In this document: positions 1-8,463 of the stretch, piece after piece
Layout of the letters: the number at the start of each line of letters is the position of its first letter
How positions within the stretch are numbered: the first letter of the stretch is position 1
Assembly: GCA_002050435.1 (NCBI GenBank)
Contig: MWYV01000014.1
Span: 1-33,898 of the forward strand
Length of the DNA stretch: 33,898 bases
Origin: Chitinophagales bacterium 33-2
Lineage (GTDB): Bacteria > Bacteroidota > Bacteroidia > Chitinophagales > Chitinophagaceae
Direction: 5' to 3'
Position numbers and translations under genes: made by a program
Notes under the pieces: generated by a model
What the model saw: only the letters and a program-made list of their open reading frames with translations
Database searches by the model: none
What the model was told of the DNA's origin: nothing

Positions 1-76
1 GAATGTCGTTCTTTATACTGCGGTCCGACAATTGTATAAAATGCTTAAAGTTGGTAACCGGTTTGCAATAGAATAA
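1..76 (+). CDS. C-terminal tail of an upstream gene (partial)
   Basis: Reading from base 2, 24 codons stay open to a TAA at 74-76, five bases before the next ATG. The tail reads NVVLYTAVRQLYKMLKVGN and ends in FAIE. Its composition looks protein-like, and the tight spacing would fit the first member of the downstream cluster. The fragment is too short to name, and a second frame is open to base 39, so this is a weak call. Confidence 0.35.
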   Translation, partial: NVVLYTAVRQLYKMLKVGNRFAIE

Positions 77-81
77 AACAT

Positions 82-822
82 ATGCTTTTTCCGCCTTTTA
101 CATTCGCCAGGTCCACTGTATTGAAGATCATCTTTTTATTAGTATGTTTTATCTCCGTCGCAGCGGGAGCACAACAAGACAGGCTGGAACAGAAACGCAT
201 TTATTTCCCACATCCCTTGTCTAAGAATTGGGAGGTATCCGTTGGATTTATTGCCACAACGTTGATTCATGAAATTACAGAGGAAGTAAGATTTCGTGTG
301 CCTGCCGCTGATCTTCATGTTTTGAAAAACATCAACGGTGAATGGTACATTGACGGGAGGTTGAATTTCCAGTTCTTCCAGAATATGGTGAGTGTTGGTC
401 CAAGGTGGTCAAAAAAATTGGGTGAGAAAGTTTCCATGGCTTTGGGAAACGACCTCGCCTTCTGGATGGGATTTTTTAACCAGCAGGGTTTTAAAACAAG
501 GGGATCCGGATGGCTGAATTCTCCGAACATCAGTTTTGGATATAAGTTCAATAAAGAGATCCTGCTCACATTGCGTGCAGAATCTTTAATGACATTTGGA
601 AAAAAATCTTTTGCAGACGAAACCCGGATCTCAAGGGAATACGATCTATTTAACGGGTCGGCTTATTCCATTTTTCTTGAGCAACCCTTTTTTGCAGGCA
701 AAAGTATAACACTGGGTTTCAGGGCCATTTATACAAATTTTCTCTGGCAGACCTGGACTCTTTTTGCCAATTATGACCGGAATCTTTTTTATCCACAATT
801 AATTGTAGGTATTATATTATGA
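82..822 (+). CDS. Predicted outer-membrane beta-barrel protein
   Basis: The 246-residue protein has a hydrophobic N-terminal segment (about 14-28) ending in AAGAQQ, typical of a Sec signal peptide. The rest alternates short aromatic-rich beta-like stretches such as WEVSVGFIATTLI and SITLGFRAIYTNFLW, and it ends in a hydrophobic strand, as barrels do. No catalytic motif is visible and I do not recognise the family. Its TGA overlaps the next ATG (ATGA at 819-822), so the two are probably translationally coupled. Position and coupling suggest an envelope partner for the lipoprotein phosphodiesterase that follows, but that is inference. Confidence 0.6.
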   Translation: MLFPPFTFARSTVLKIIFLLVCFISVAAGAQQDRLEQKRIYFPHPLSKNWEVSVGFIATTLIHEITEEVRFRVPAADLHVLKNINGEWYIDGRLNFQFFQNMVSVGPRWSKKLGEKVSMALGNDLAFWMGFFNQQGFKTRGSGWLNSPNISFGYKFNKEILLTLRAESLMTFGKKSFADETRISREYDLFNGSAYSIFLEQPFFAGKSITLGFRAIYTNFLWQTWTLFANYDRNLFYPQLIVGIIL

Positions 823-2087
823 GAATTTATTTTTTATTAATTATGATTATATCGATGGGATCATGCAAACGAGATTTTGACGCGCCCGTGCCGGATACCT
901 CATGGGAATTATTTGATGCTGCTCCGGCAGGCATACTTCCTCACGGCGTGATGAAAAAAATGGAAGGCGTATATACCATTACTAAAGGAACCGAAACGTT
1001 TGGACCTTTGGCAGTTTTAAAATGGAGTTATACAAAAAAAGGCAATGACACTATTTATAATGTTTCTTTCTTTTCCGAAACAGACATTGCCTATTTTATT
1101 TGTGAAGCAAAAAAACATGATGACTACATTTTGGTCAATGGCTATTGGAGAAAACTTTCAGGAACAGAAACAGGACGTGTACGCCTTACCATTTCCGCTG
1201 CTTCTGGTGCCGATCATTTATTCAGTTCGAATCCAAATACTGCAGCCAATGATGTGATCATTTCTGGTGTATATGGAAGTGGAGAAAATGTACCGGACAT
1301 ACCACTTGAATTTGCATATGCACGGCCACATTACCAGGCAATGCCTTTCGAAATCATTGCACACAGAGGTGGCGGCAGAAATGCAGACCTGCTTCCTGCA
1401 TCGGAAAATTCGGTTGAAATGATTTTACTCGCGGCCAGTCTTGGCGCTACTGGAGTTGAAATAGATGTTAGAATGACTAAGGATGAAGTGCCGATATTAT
1501 ATCACGATGAATCACTCAATGAGCGGCTGGTGCAGAAAAATGGTATGCTGGGACCCATAAAGAACTTTACCTATCAGCAACTGAATGCAACCATAAAATT
1601 GAAAAGAGGTGGAAAAATTCCTACCCTGCAGGAAGGACTGCAAACCATCCTCTATAATACACCATTGCGCTATGTTTGGATTGATGTGAAATATGATGGT
1701 CCCCTGGATAAGGTCAGGGCGCTTCAGGAGCAATTTATGCAGGCGGCCGCGGCTATGGGCAAACCCCTTGAAATCACGATTGGAATTCCGGATGAAGATG
1801 TATATAACAATTTCCTGCAGTTGCCAGGTTACCAAAACATCCCTTCTCTTGTAGAACTTGAGCCTGAAAAAGCTACGGCAGCAAATGCCCGGATCTGGGC
1901 CCCTATGTTTACGAAAGGACTTCAAAATGATGAGGTGGCTGCTATCCAGGCCCAGGGAAGAAGGGCTTTTGTATGGACCGTTGATGGTGCCAACAACGTG
2001 AGAAAATTTATGTACGAAGGGAAGTTTAACGGCATATTGTCTAACCAACCGTCAATTGTAGCTTATTATTACTATGCGCGACTTTAA
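819..2087 (+). CDS. Glycerophosphodiester phosphodiesterase-family lipoprotein
   Basis: The 422-residue protein starts with a lipoprotein signal (IISMGSC, lipid-accepting Cys 16). It has an N-terminal region of unknown fold (about 20-175) and a GDPD TIM barrel from about 178. Barrel motifs visible are HRGG (His182, Arg183), the ASEN segment (Glu197, Asn198), VEIDVRMTKD (Glu214, Asp216) and YHDESL (His229), which are the metal and catalytic positions of GDPD enzymes. The family hydrolyses glycerophosphodiesters to glycerol-3-phosphate and an alcohol. A lipid anchor places it in the envelope. It overlaps both neighbours in a four-gene cluster. Substrate is not determinable from sequence. Confidence 0.85.
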   Translation: MRIYFLLIMIISMGSCKRDFDAPVPDTSWELFDAAPAGILPHGVMKKMEGVYTITKGTETFGPLAVLKWSYTKKGNDTIYNVSFFSETDIAYFICEAKKHDDYILVNGYWRKLSGTETGRVRLTISAASGADHLFSSNPNTAANDVIISGVYGSGENVPDIPLEFAYARPHYQAMPFEIIAHRGGGRNADLLPASENSVEMILLAASLGATGVEIDVRMTKDEVPILYHDESLNERLVQKNGMLGPIKNFTYQQLNATIKLKRGGKIPTLQEGLQTILYNTPLRYVWIDVKYDGPLDKVRALQEQFMQAAAAMGKPLEITIGIPDEDVYNNFLQLPGYQNIPSLVELEPEKATAANARIWAPMFTKGLQNDEVAAIQAQGRRAFVWTVDGANNVRKFMYEGKFNGILSNQPSIVAYYYYARL

Positions 2088-2673
2088 ATATTTTTTTATT
2101 TTACTTTTCGCATTGCAGTCATTTGTTGCATTTGCCCAGCAATCAGAGAAAAAAAAACGAGGTACCTATGCACTGGTAGCCTACGTGGGTGGAGGTGTTG
2201 GTTATTATTTAACGCTTGCGGGTGTTCCTGCTTATTTAAACCCACAGGTATCAAAGTGGAGTTCATTAACATCGCTTCGGGTGATGTGGCAACCCGATCA
2301 CCTGGTGAGAGTTGGTGTTGAAACAGGTAAAATGCAATTTTTATCCTACAGATTTAAGGATTCCGTAGGAAATGATGGCAGGATTATCGTTAATGCGGTT
2401 CCGTTATTGGTGGAGTGGTCAATGGCAGTTTCAAAAAGATTCCAGGTTTTTGCAGGATCCGGAGTTTATTTTCTCACCACCAAAATGGATTACGCAGGAA
2501 AATCAAGATCAAATAAGCTGAGCATAGGGTGGATGGCTGCAATTTCTTATTTACATCCTCTTGGTAAGGATCTGAACCTTGGAACGGAATTAAAATGGAT
2601 GGACGCCGCAGAAACAACAGATGGGTCGTTGGGCTTTCAACTACAGCTGGTTTATAGATTCTTAAAATGGTAA
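2074..2673 (+). CDS. Predicted outer-membrane beta-barrel protein (small)
   Basis: The 199-residue protein has a signal peptide ending near AFAQQ and repeated amphipathic strands (YALVAYVGGGVGYYLTL, FQVFAGSGVYFL, LGFQLQLVYRFLKW). It ends on an aromatic residue, as substrates of the BAM machinery usually do. Its ATG lies 14 bases inside the GDPD gene and its stop overlaps the next ATG, so it sits in a coupled cluster. It resembles porin-family/outer-membrane beta-barrel domains in general. No specific function can be assigned. Confidence 0.6.
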   Translation: MRDFKYFFILLFALQSFVAFAQQSEKKKRGTYALVAYVGGGVGYYLTLAGVPAYLNPQVSKWSSLTSLRVMWQPDHLVRVGVETGKMQFLSYRFKDSVGNDGRIIVNAVPLLVEWSMAVSKRFQVFAGSGVYFLTTKMDYAGKSRSNKLSIGWMAAISYLHPLGKDLNLGTELKWMDAAETTDGSLGFQLQLVYRFLKW

Positions 2674-3668
2674 ACTTTATGTATAAATTCTTCTTCTTTG
2701 TCTTATTCAGTTTTTCATCCTTTTTAGTTACTGCCCAAACTGAAGAAGACTCGGAAGGTTCCTCAAAGAAAATTTTGGCCTTCACCAGCGATACGCAGGC
2801 ACCCATGTGGATAGAAACCATCATTCTGAAATCAAACAGGAACCGTACCGCAACAAAAAAACTCTTTGGTGATATTACTGATAGAAAGCCTGAAGCACTA
2901 TTTATTCTCGGTGATGTGGTGAACCTGGGCTATAGCGACAGGCAATGGAAACCCATGGACGGTTACATAAAAAAATTAAGGGACGAAGGAATTGCAGTAC
3001 ATGCTGCCTTAGGCAACCATGAAGTAATGGGAAAAGCAAAAACAGGTGAAAGGAAATTTCAGCAGCGATTTCCAAATCATGTAAAAACCGGTTTTGTAGA
3101 GATCCTGGATTCTGTTGCAGTAGTGATGCTGAATTCGAATTTTGGAAAATTATCCAAAAAAGAAGATGATGAGCAGATCGCCTGGTACAAGAAAACATTA
3201 GCCGAACTGGATGCCGATTCTTCTATTCTTTTTATAATTTCCGGTTGCCATCATTCTCCATACACCAACAGTAAGATCGTAGGTGCTTCAAAAGATGTAC
3301 AGGATAGGTTTGTAAAGCCTTTTATTCAATCTGCTAAAAGCAGGCTTTTCCTTTCGGGTCATTGCCATGGCTTTGAACATTATAAAATGGAAGGAAAAGA
3401 TTTTATGGTGATCGGTGGTGGCGGAGGGCTGCACCAGCCTTTAAAAACAGCAGGCAGTTTTGATGATCTTGCCAAAGATTATAAACCTATGTTTCATTAT
3501 ATCACCGTTGAAAGAAAAGGAAAAGAACTGGATGTGAAGTCCTTTAAATTATGCAACAAATTTGAAGTTTTTGAAGAAGGTTTTGTATTGAATATCAGTC
3601 AGGATCTTTCCGCAGACCGCAATCTTGCTTCAAAATCACCAAAAGAAGAAACTTCGACTACTCAGTGA
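2667..3668 (+). CDS. Secreted calcineurin-like metallophosphoesterase
   Basis: The 333-residue protein has an N-terminal signal peptide (cut near VTAQ) and a calcineurin-like phosphoesterase domain. Motifs in order are SDTQ (Asp42, replacing the usual DxH), LGDVV (Asp83), GNHE (Asn117, His118), SGCHHSPY (His) and SGHCHG (GHxH). The family uses two metal ions to hydrolyse phosphomono- or diesters. The third residue of motif I is Gln instead of His, which may alter one metal site. The start overlaps the previous stop by 7 bases; Met5 is an alternative start. It ends 5 bases from the convergent MATE gene. Likely periplasmic. Confidence 0.8.
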   Translation: MVNFMYKFFFFVLFSFSSFLVTAQTEEDSEGSSKKILAFTSDTQAPMWIETIILKSNRNRTATKKLFGDITDRKPEALFILGDVVNLGYSDRQWKPMDGYIKKLRDEGIAVHAALGNHEVMGKAKTGERKFQQRFPNHVKTGFVEILDSVAVVMLNSNFGKLSKKEDDEQIAWYKKTLAELDADSSILFIISGCHHSPYTNSKIVGASKDVQDRFVKPFIQSAKSRLFLSGHCHGFEHYKMEGKDFMVIGGGGGLHQPLKTAGSFDDLAKDYKPMFHYITVERKGKELDVKSFKLCNKFEVFEEGFVLNISQDLSADRNLASKSPKEETSTTQ

Positions 3669-3673
3669 TCTGC

Positions 3674-5002
3674 CTATGCATTCCTGCTTTTCGCGATCCG
3701 CAAAAATCGGATCAATAAAAATGCAGATGCCGCGGTCAATCCTAAAATAAATCCCAGCCACATGCCTGCTGCGCCCATGCCTGCATAAAATGCAAAAGCA
3801 AATCCGGATGGTAGTCCCACCACCCAGTAAGCAATGGCAATAAGCAGGGTGGGAATTTTTACATCTTTTATTCCCCTGAGCAGGCCTGCACCAATGGCCT
3901 GCGTACTGTCCGATATCTGGAAAACAGCTGCAAACAACAATAAGAATGCAGCCAGTTCAATTACCCTTGGTTCTTTATTAAAGAACAACGGAAGCTGATG
4001 CCGAAACAATGCAAACAATAATGCGCAAATGATTCCATAGATCAAAGCTGTGATCAGGGTGCTTTTTCCAATTACCGAGATCTTCTGCCAGTTCTTTCTT
4101 CCATAAGCATTGCTTACTCTAATAGATCCTGCCTGTGCAAGTCCCATCGAAACCATGAACGTAAATGCCGCACAGCTCAGTGCGATCTGGTGTGCTGCCT
4201 GTGCCACCGCGCTGATGGTGCCGATAATTATGCCTGAAACTGCAAATGCACCTGCTTCCATACCGATCTGCAAACTGCTGGGAATACCGATCCTTAAAAG
4301 TTCCTGCCATGTCTGCTTTTTGAGATGCCATTGCCTTTGGCTGATGATGATATACCGTTTGAAAGTTTTGTGTTTGATCACTATAAAACCCAGTGCAATA
4401 AAAATCAGGGTTCTGGTGATCAAAGTGGCCCAACCAGCTCCGGCAAGTTCCATTCTGGGCAAACCCATATTGCCATAGATCAGTCCCCAGTTCAAAAATA
4501 TGTTGATGGGCATGGAAAGCAGCGATAGCAGCATGGCTGTCCTGGTAAATTCCAGTCCGTCGGTAAATTGTTTTAATGTCATGAACAATAACATCGGAAC
4601 AATGGATGCAGCCATCAGTTGCATATATGGAATGGCAAGTTGCACCACTTCGGCATCCTGTCCCAGATACGGCAGGAGGTATTGCGCAAAAAACATTACA
4701 CCCGCAATGGCTATTGCAGTAATGGTGCAAAGCCAGAAGCCATTGTACAGGTAGTGCGAAACAGCGGGTGCATCTCTTCTTCCATGTGCCATTGAAACCA
4801 TTTGTGAAACGGAGATGGTCATGCCAATACCCAGAACAAATGGAATATTCATAGCATTCACAACAAGAGCTGCGGCCGCAAGATGTTTATAGGAAATGGA
4901 GCCCACCATTGCAGAATCAATGATATGAAGCGCCATCTGTGCCAGCTCGCCGATAATAATGGGCAGGGCAAGTCTGATGGTTTTAAAAGCTTCAATGCGC
5001 AT
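3674..5002 (-). CDS. MATE family multidrug/cation efflux transporter
   Basis: The product has about 442 residues and roughly twelve hydrophobic helices in two pseudo-repeats, typical of MATE exporters of the NorM/DinF type. Supporting stretches are LALPIIIGELAQMALHIID near the N-terminus and the mid-protein GIPSSLQIGMEAGAFAVSG, where MATE proteins begin their second half. These proteins export cationic drugs and metabolites using a sodium or proton gradient. I chose the ATG at 5002 (MRIEAF); the frame is open to 5041, but the extra 13 residues lack MATE character. It is divergent from kbl across about 119 bases. Confidence 0.9.
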   Translation of the reverse strand: MRIEAFKTIRLALPIIIGELAQMALHIIDSAMVGSISYKHLAAAALVVNAMNIPFVLGIGMTISVSQMVSMAHGRRDAPAVSHYLYNGFWLCTITAIAIAGVMFFAQYLLPYLGQDAEVVQLAIPYMQLMAASIVPMLLFMTLKQFTDGLEFTRTAMLLSLLSMPINIFLNWGLIYGNMGLPRMELAGAGWATLITRTLIFIALGFIVIKHKTFKRYIIISQRQWHLKKQTWQELLRIGIPSSLQIGMEAGAFAVSGIIIGTISAVAQAAHQIALSCAAFTFMVSMGLAQAGSIRVSNAYGRKNWQKISVIGKSTLITALIYGIICALLFALFRHQLPLFFNKEPRVIELAAFLLLFAAVFQISDSTQAIGAGLLRGIKDVKIPTLLIAIAYWVVGLPSGFAFAFYAGMGAAGMWLGFILGLTAASAFLLIRFLRIAKSRNA

Positions 5003-5095
5003 GATGGTAATTAAGGGCGCGAAAATACAGAATTGAATCATGGTACTTACATCTCATAAGCCTGATGATTTCGATAGGAAGCAAAACGCCCTGCC

Positions 5096-5103
5096 TATAT
5101 TTG
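5096..5103 (+). promoter_or_regulatory. Candidate -7 promoter box of kbl
   Basis: TATATTTG fits the Bacteroidota -7 consensus TAnnTTTG and lies 18 bases before the kbl ATG. A convincing TTTG -33 box is not visible at the ideal distance (only TTTC at 5069), so this is moderate evidence. Confidence 0.4.
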
Positions 5104-5121
5104 CTGTTTTAAACCTTTTCC

Positions 5122-6309
5122 ATGAACGATAAATTTATTGACCGGCTGCGCAACGAGATCCAGGAAACAAAAGATGCGGGCTTATATAAACAGGAAAGAA
5201 TCATCAGTTCTGCTCAGGGTGCTGAGATCACGGTGAACGGTAAAAAAGTATTGAATTTCTGCGCAAACAACTATCTCGGACTTTCCTCTCATCCAAAAAC
5301 ACTGGAAGCTGCTCACAAATACCTGGATTCCCATGGTTATGGAATGAGTTCTGTAAGATTTATTTGTGGCACGCAGGATATTCATAAAGAATTGGAATCA
5401 AAACTTGCCGCTTTTTTAGGTACAGAGGACACCATATTGTATGTAGCCGCATTTGATGCAAACGGCGGCGTTTTTGAACCCTTGTGGAATGAACAGGATG
5501 CAATCATTTCAGATGCACTCAACCATGCTTCCATCATTGATGGTGTGCGTTTATGTAAGGCGCAGCGTTACCGCTACGAAAATAATAATATGGAAGACCT
5601 GGAAGCAAAGCTGAAGGAGTCCATGCACCTGCGCAGCAGGGTTATTGTTACTGATGGCGTATTCAGTATGGATGGTACTATTGCAAAGCTTGACAGGATC
5701 TGTGATCTTGCAGATCAATATGATGCGATTGTACTGGTGGATGAAAGTCATGCCTCAGGATTCATGGGTAAAACAGGAAGGGGTACGCATGAATTCAGGA
5801 ACGTGATGGGAAGGATTGATATCATTACCGGAACATTGGGGAAAGCTCTTGGTGGTGCTTCCGGCGGCTTTACGAGCGGAAGAAAAGAGATCATCGATAT
5901 CCTGCGTCAGCGCAGCAGGCCTTACTTATTTTCAAATACATTGGCACCATCAATAACCGGTGCAAGTATCGCGGTACTTGATCTGCTGAGTGAATCAACA
6001 GCATTGCGCGACAAACTGGAATCCAGTACAAAACATTTCAGAAGCAAAATGACAGAGGCAGGTTTTGATATAAAACCCGGAGAACATCCAATCGTTCCAA
6101 TCATGTTATACGATTCTGTTCTGGCTGCAAAATTTGCAGATGCATTGCTGGCTGAAGGAATATATGTAATTGGATTTTTCTATCCTGTGGTTCCAAAAGG
6201 ACAGGCAAGGATTCGGGTACAGATAAGTGCAGCACATGATAGGGAGCACCTGGACCGGGCCATTGACGCATTCACCCGTATTGGTAAAAAACTTGGTGTG
6301 ATTAAATAA
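5122..6309 (+). CDS. kbl: Glycine C-acetyltransferase (2-amino-3-ketobutyrate CoA ligase)
   Basis: The 395-residue protein has the full length of Kbl, a PLP enzyme of the alpha-oxoamine synthase family. It cleaves 2-amino-3-oxobutyrate with CoA to glycine and acetyl-CoA in threonine breakdown. Visible motifs are [14 protein letters not shown] near the N-terminus, [17 protein letters not shown] (Asp207, His210) and [14 protein letters not shown] with the PLP lysine Lys241. Related family members (8-amino-7-oxononanoate synthase, serine palmitoyltransferase) are possible. The Kbl-like N-terminus and the GRGTHEF segment favour Kbl, as in annotated homologues. No threonine dehydrogenase gene is adjacent. 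A strong terminator follows directly. Confidence 0.9.
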   Translation: MNDKFIDRLRNEIQETKDAGLYKQERIISSAQGAEITVNGKKVLNFCANNYLGLSSHPKTLEAAHKYLDSHGYGMSSVRFICGTQDIHKELESKLAAFLGTEDTILYVAAFDANGGVFEPLWNEQDAIISDALNHASIIDGVRLCKAQRYRYENNNMEDLEAKLKESMHLRSRVIVTDGVFSMDGTIAKLDRICDLADQYDAIVLVDESHASGFMGKTGRGTHEFRNVMGRIDIITGTLGKALGGASGGFTSGRKEIIDILRQRSRPYLFSNTLAPSITGASIAVLDLLSESTALRDKLESSTKHFRSKMTEAGFDIKPGEHPIVPIMLYDSVLAAKFADALLAEGIYVIGFFYPVVPKGQARIRVQISAAHDREHLDRAIDAFTRIGKKLGVIK

Positions 6310-6310
6310 A

Positions 6311-6336
6311 AAAACTCCGCAATCGCGGAGTTTTTT
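6311..6336. terminator. Bidirectional intrinsic terminator between kbl and the lipoprotein gene
   Basis: A perfect 10-bp stem (6311-6320 with 6325-6334, GC core CTCCGC/GCGGAG) closes a 4-base loop. It is flanked by A-runs on the left and T-runs on the right. It therefore works in both directions, for kbl on + and for the convergent gene at 6342 on -. Confidence 0.9.
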
Positions 6337-6341
6337 GCATG

Positions 6342-6905
6342 TCAGAAATTTAGTTTTTGAACACTTTCCATCATCGCTTCTGTATCAACATTTCGACCTG
6401 AAACAATAACCAGCACTCTTTCATTCGTAAGAAAGGTAAGGGTATGTGTTTTTGTTTTTCCATCCATTTTTTCAATAGCTTTTTCTCCTTTAAAATCAAT
6501 TGTTTTTACTGTAACCTCTTCATTATTCTTTGGCTGATTCAACCTGTTAAGAAATATGGATTCATAAAGACCAGCACCGGTTGCGCCCGAACAATCATAA
6601 AGCGTAACCCTGAAGTCGGTTTTGGTTTTATTTTCATAATCGGCATGCGCCATTCCATAACCAAGTGCACTTGACACCGATAAATTGGTTCTTTTGATCC
6701 CATTCACTTCCAGAGGCAATAAGGATTTTAATTCTTCCAGATCCATTGCGGCCATGGATCTTAAACGCTCGAGTTTTTGCTTTTTAGGATCAGCAACAGT
6801 ATTCACACTTTTTACCTGCGCCTGTTCATCCGCTTTTTTATCGGATTTCTCAGAACAGGAAAAGAAGAACACAAAGAGGGTGATGAGGAGTAGATTTCTT
6901 TTCAT
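6342..6905 (-). CDS. Lipoprotein of unknown function
   Basis: From the ATG at 6905 the product is 187 residues and begins MKRNLLLITLFVFFFSCSEK, a clear lipoprotein signal with Cys17. The frame runs 20 codons further upstream, but those residues precede the signal sequence, so the inner start is preferred. After a charged linker rich in Lys, Asp and Glu comes a compact mixed domain (about 55-187) with VNGIKRTNLSVSSALGYGMA and a C-terminal VIVSGRNVDTEAMMESVQ segment. I do not recognise the family. It shares a bidirectional terminator with kbl. Confidence 0.7.
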   Translation of the reverse strand: MKRNLLLITLFVFFFSCSEKSDKKADEQAQVKSVNTVADPKKQKLERLRSMAAMDLEELKSLLPLEVNGIKRTNLSVSSALGYGMAHADYENKTKTDFRVTLYDCSGATGAGLYESIFLNRLNQPKNNEEVTVKTIDFKGEKAIEKMDGKTKTHTLTFLTNERVLVIVSGRNVDTEAMMESVQKLNF

Positions 6906-7035
6906 ATGCTGGTTTTTAGTTGTAAAGAGCTTCTTTAAATTAAGCCTATTATGCGTATAATCCAACCAAGGTGGAAAATATTCCCTGCCTTTTGAAGGTT
7001 GTCCACCTCCTGCTGCAGTGCCTTACCTTTAGGAC

Positions 7036-7547
7036 ATGAAAATCATCATGTTGTTGTTTGCCTTTATTTTTCATATTTCAGCGGGCGCCAAGGAATTTCC
7101 CGGACAATTCCTTGGGTATTGGGAAGGTGAACTCGTTTGGAACCGGCAGGGAGATGCGGAGCAGCAGAAAGTAAAAATGAAAATGGTTATTCTTCCTACT
7201 GATTCTTCAGGTCAGTTTCACTGGCGGATCTTCTATGGAGAACAGGATGCACGAACTTATACATTAAAAATGAAGGATAAAGAAAAAGGCCATTGGCAAA
7301 TAGATGAAAACAATGCATCCTGCTGGACCAGTTCTGGAATGGCAGCCGGTTTTCGGGTGCTTTTACCGTACAATCCTCCCTTATCATGAATAATTACTGG
7401 GTTGAAAATGATTTGATGCATGTTGAATTTATTTCCTTCCATACCACACCCCTGACCATTAGTGGAGGAAATTTACCTGATCTTCCTGAAGTCAAAAGTT
7501 TTGCACTAAAAAGTTACCAGAAAGCAACATTGAAAAAAAGAAATTGA
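7036..7547 (+). pseudogene. Small secreted protein gene split by a one-base frameshift
   Basis: The first frame gives a signal peptide (MKIIMLLFAFIFHISAGA) and a domain with FLGYWEGELVWNR up to DENNA near 7315, then drifts to a stop at 7389. From about 7315 the -1 frame continues with protein-like sequence: ILLDQFWNGSRFSGAFTVQS, then MNNYWVENDLMHVEFISF, to a TGA at 7545-7547. Restoring one base, for example a second G after AAT at 7313-7315, would give DENNGILLDQFW and one protein of about 170 residues. This is either a real inactivating mutation or a sequencing error. The function is unknown; the shape suggests a small beta-rich periplasmic protein. Confidence 0.75.
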
Positions 7548-7570
7548 AACGCTCACCCTTAGCATCTCAT

Positions 7571-7578
7571 TACCTTTG
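7571..7578 (+). promoter_or_regulatory. Candidate -7 promoter box of the class D beta-lactamase gene
   Basis: TACCTTTG matches the Bacteroidota -7 consensus TAnnTTTG and lies 14 bases before the ATG at 7593. A TTG at 7544-7546 is slightly far for a -33 box (24-base gap). The gene therefore probably has its own short-leader transcript. Confidence 0.45.
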
Positions 7579-7592
7579 CAAAAATTTTAAGC

Positions 7593-8402
7593 ATGCGCTT
7601 TCTCACTGTACTCCTTGTCCTGATCCTGTCTTCCTGTACACCCAACAACGTTGAAATCAACAACGACCTTGAAAAATTTTTCAGACAAAACAATGCTAAC
7701 GGCTGCTTTGCCATGTTGAGTAACAGTACAGGCAACATCACCGTATACAATCTTGACCGTTACAGGGACAGCGCATTTCTTCCTGCTTCCACATTTAAAA
7801 TTGTAAATGCACTGATTGGATTACAGACAGGTATCATATCGAGCGACAGCATGATGATAGAATGGGACGGAATTCAAAGAACACAGGCCACCTGGAATAA
7901 AAGCATGACCATGTACGAGGCTTTCAGGGTTTCCAATGTTCCCTACTTCCAGGAAGTTGCGCGCAGAATTGGAAAAGATACCATGCAGCAATGGCTGGAT
8001 TCATTAGCCTATGGCTCAAAAAAAATTACCACAGCAATTGATAGCTTCTGGCTCGATCATTCCTTGACCATCACCCCCGACGAGCAACTGGGACTTGTAA
8101 AAAAATTGTATTTTAATCAACTGCCTTTTCACAAGATTAATATGGAATTTGTTAAAAGAGCGATGTTATTTGAAGATACCCCGGAATATAAACTCAGTTA
8201 TAAAACGGGTTGGGCGGGTTTCGATCCTGCAAAGAAGAAACACATCGGGTGGATGGTAGGTTGGATTGAAGAGAACAGGCATCCTTATTTTTTTGTGTTG
8301 AACCTGGAATCCGCCCAACCTGATTTTGACATGACGGCGGCAAGGATGAATATTCTTAAGGGAATTTTAAAAGAACTGGGATTTATGCAGGGAATAAAAT
8401 GA
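7593..8402 (+). CDS. Class D (OXA-type) beta-lactamase family lipoprotein
   Basis: The 269-residue protein has a lipoprotein signal (LILSSC, Cys15) and all class D serine beta-lactamase signatures. These are STFK (Ser66, with Lys69, the residue that is carboxylated in the family), SNV (Ser114-Val116), YGS (140-142, usual YGN), Trp153 in FWLDHSL, and KTGW (204-207). The family hydrolyses penicillins and sometimes carbapenems through an acyl-enzyme. A penicillin-binding or BlaR-type sensor is less likely because the protein is short and has no receptor helices. No regulator or mobility gene is adjacent, which suggests an intrinsic chromosomal enzyme. Spectrum cannot be read from sequence. Confidence 0.88.
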   Translation: MRFLTVLLVLILSSCTPNNVEINNDLEKFFRQNNANGCFAMLSNSTGNITVYNLDRYRDSAFLPASTFKIVNALIGLQTGIISSDSMMIEWDGIQRTQATWNKSMTMYEAFRVSNVPYFQEVARRIGKDTMQQWLDSLAYGSKKITTAIDSFWLDHSLTITPDEQLGLVKKLYFNQLPFHKINMEFVKRAMLFEDTPEYKLSYKTGWAGFDPAKKKHIGWMVGWIEENRHPYFFVLNLESAQPDFDMTAARMNILKGILKELGFMQGIK

Positions 8403-8463
8403 TCGTCATTGAAAATCCTGAAATAAAACAACCTAGCATATTCTTTGCTTAAATTGAGAAAGT

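Noticed and set aside
315-569. Minus-strand open frame of 84 codons
   Set aside because: It is a shadow of the first barrel gene on the opposite strand and has no protein-like pattern or independent promoter.
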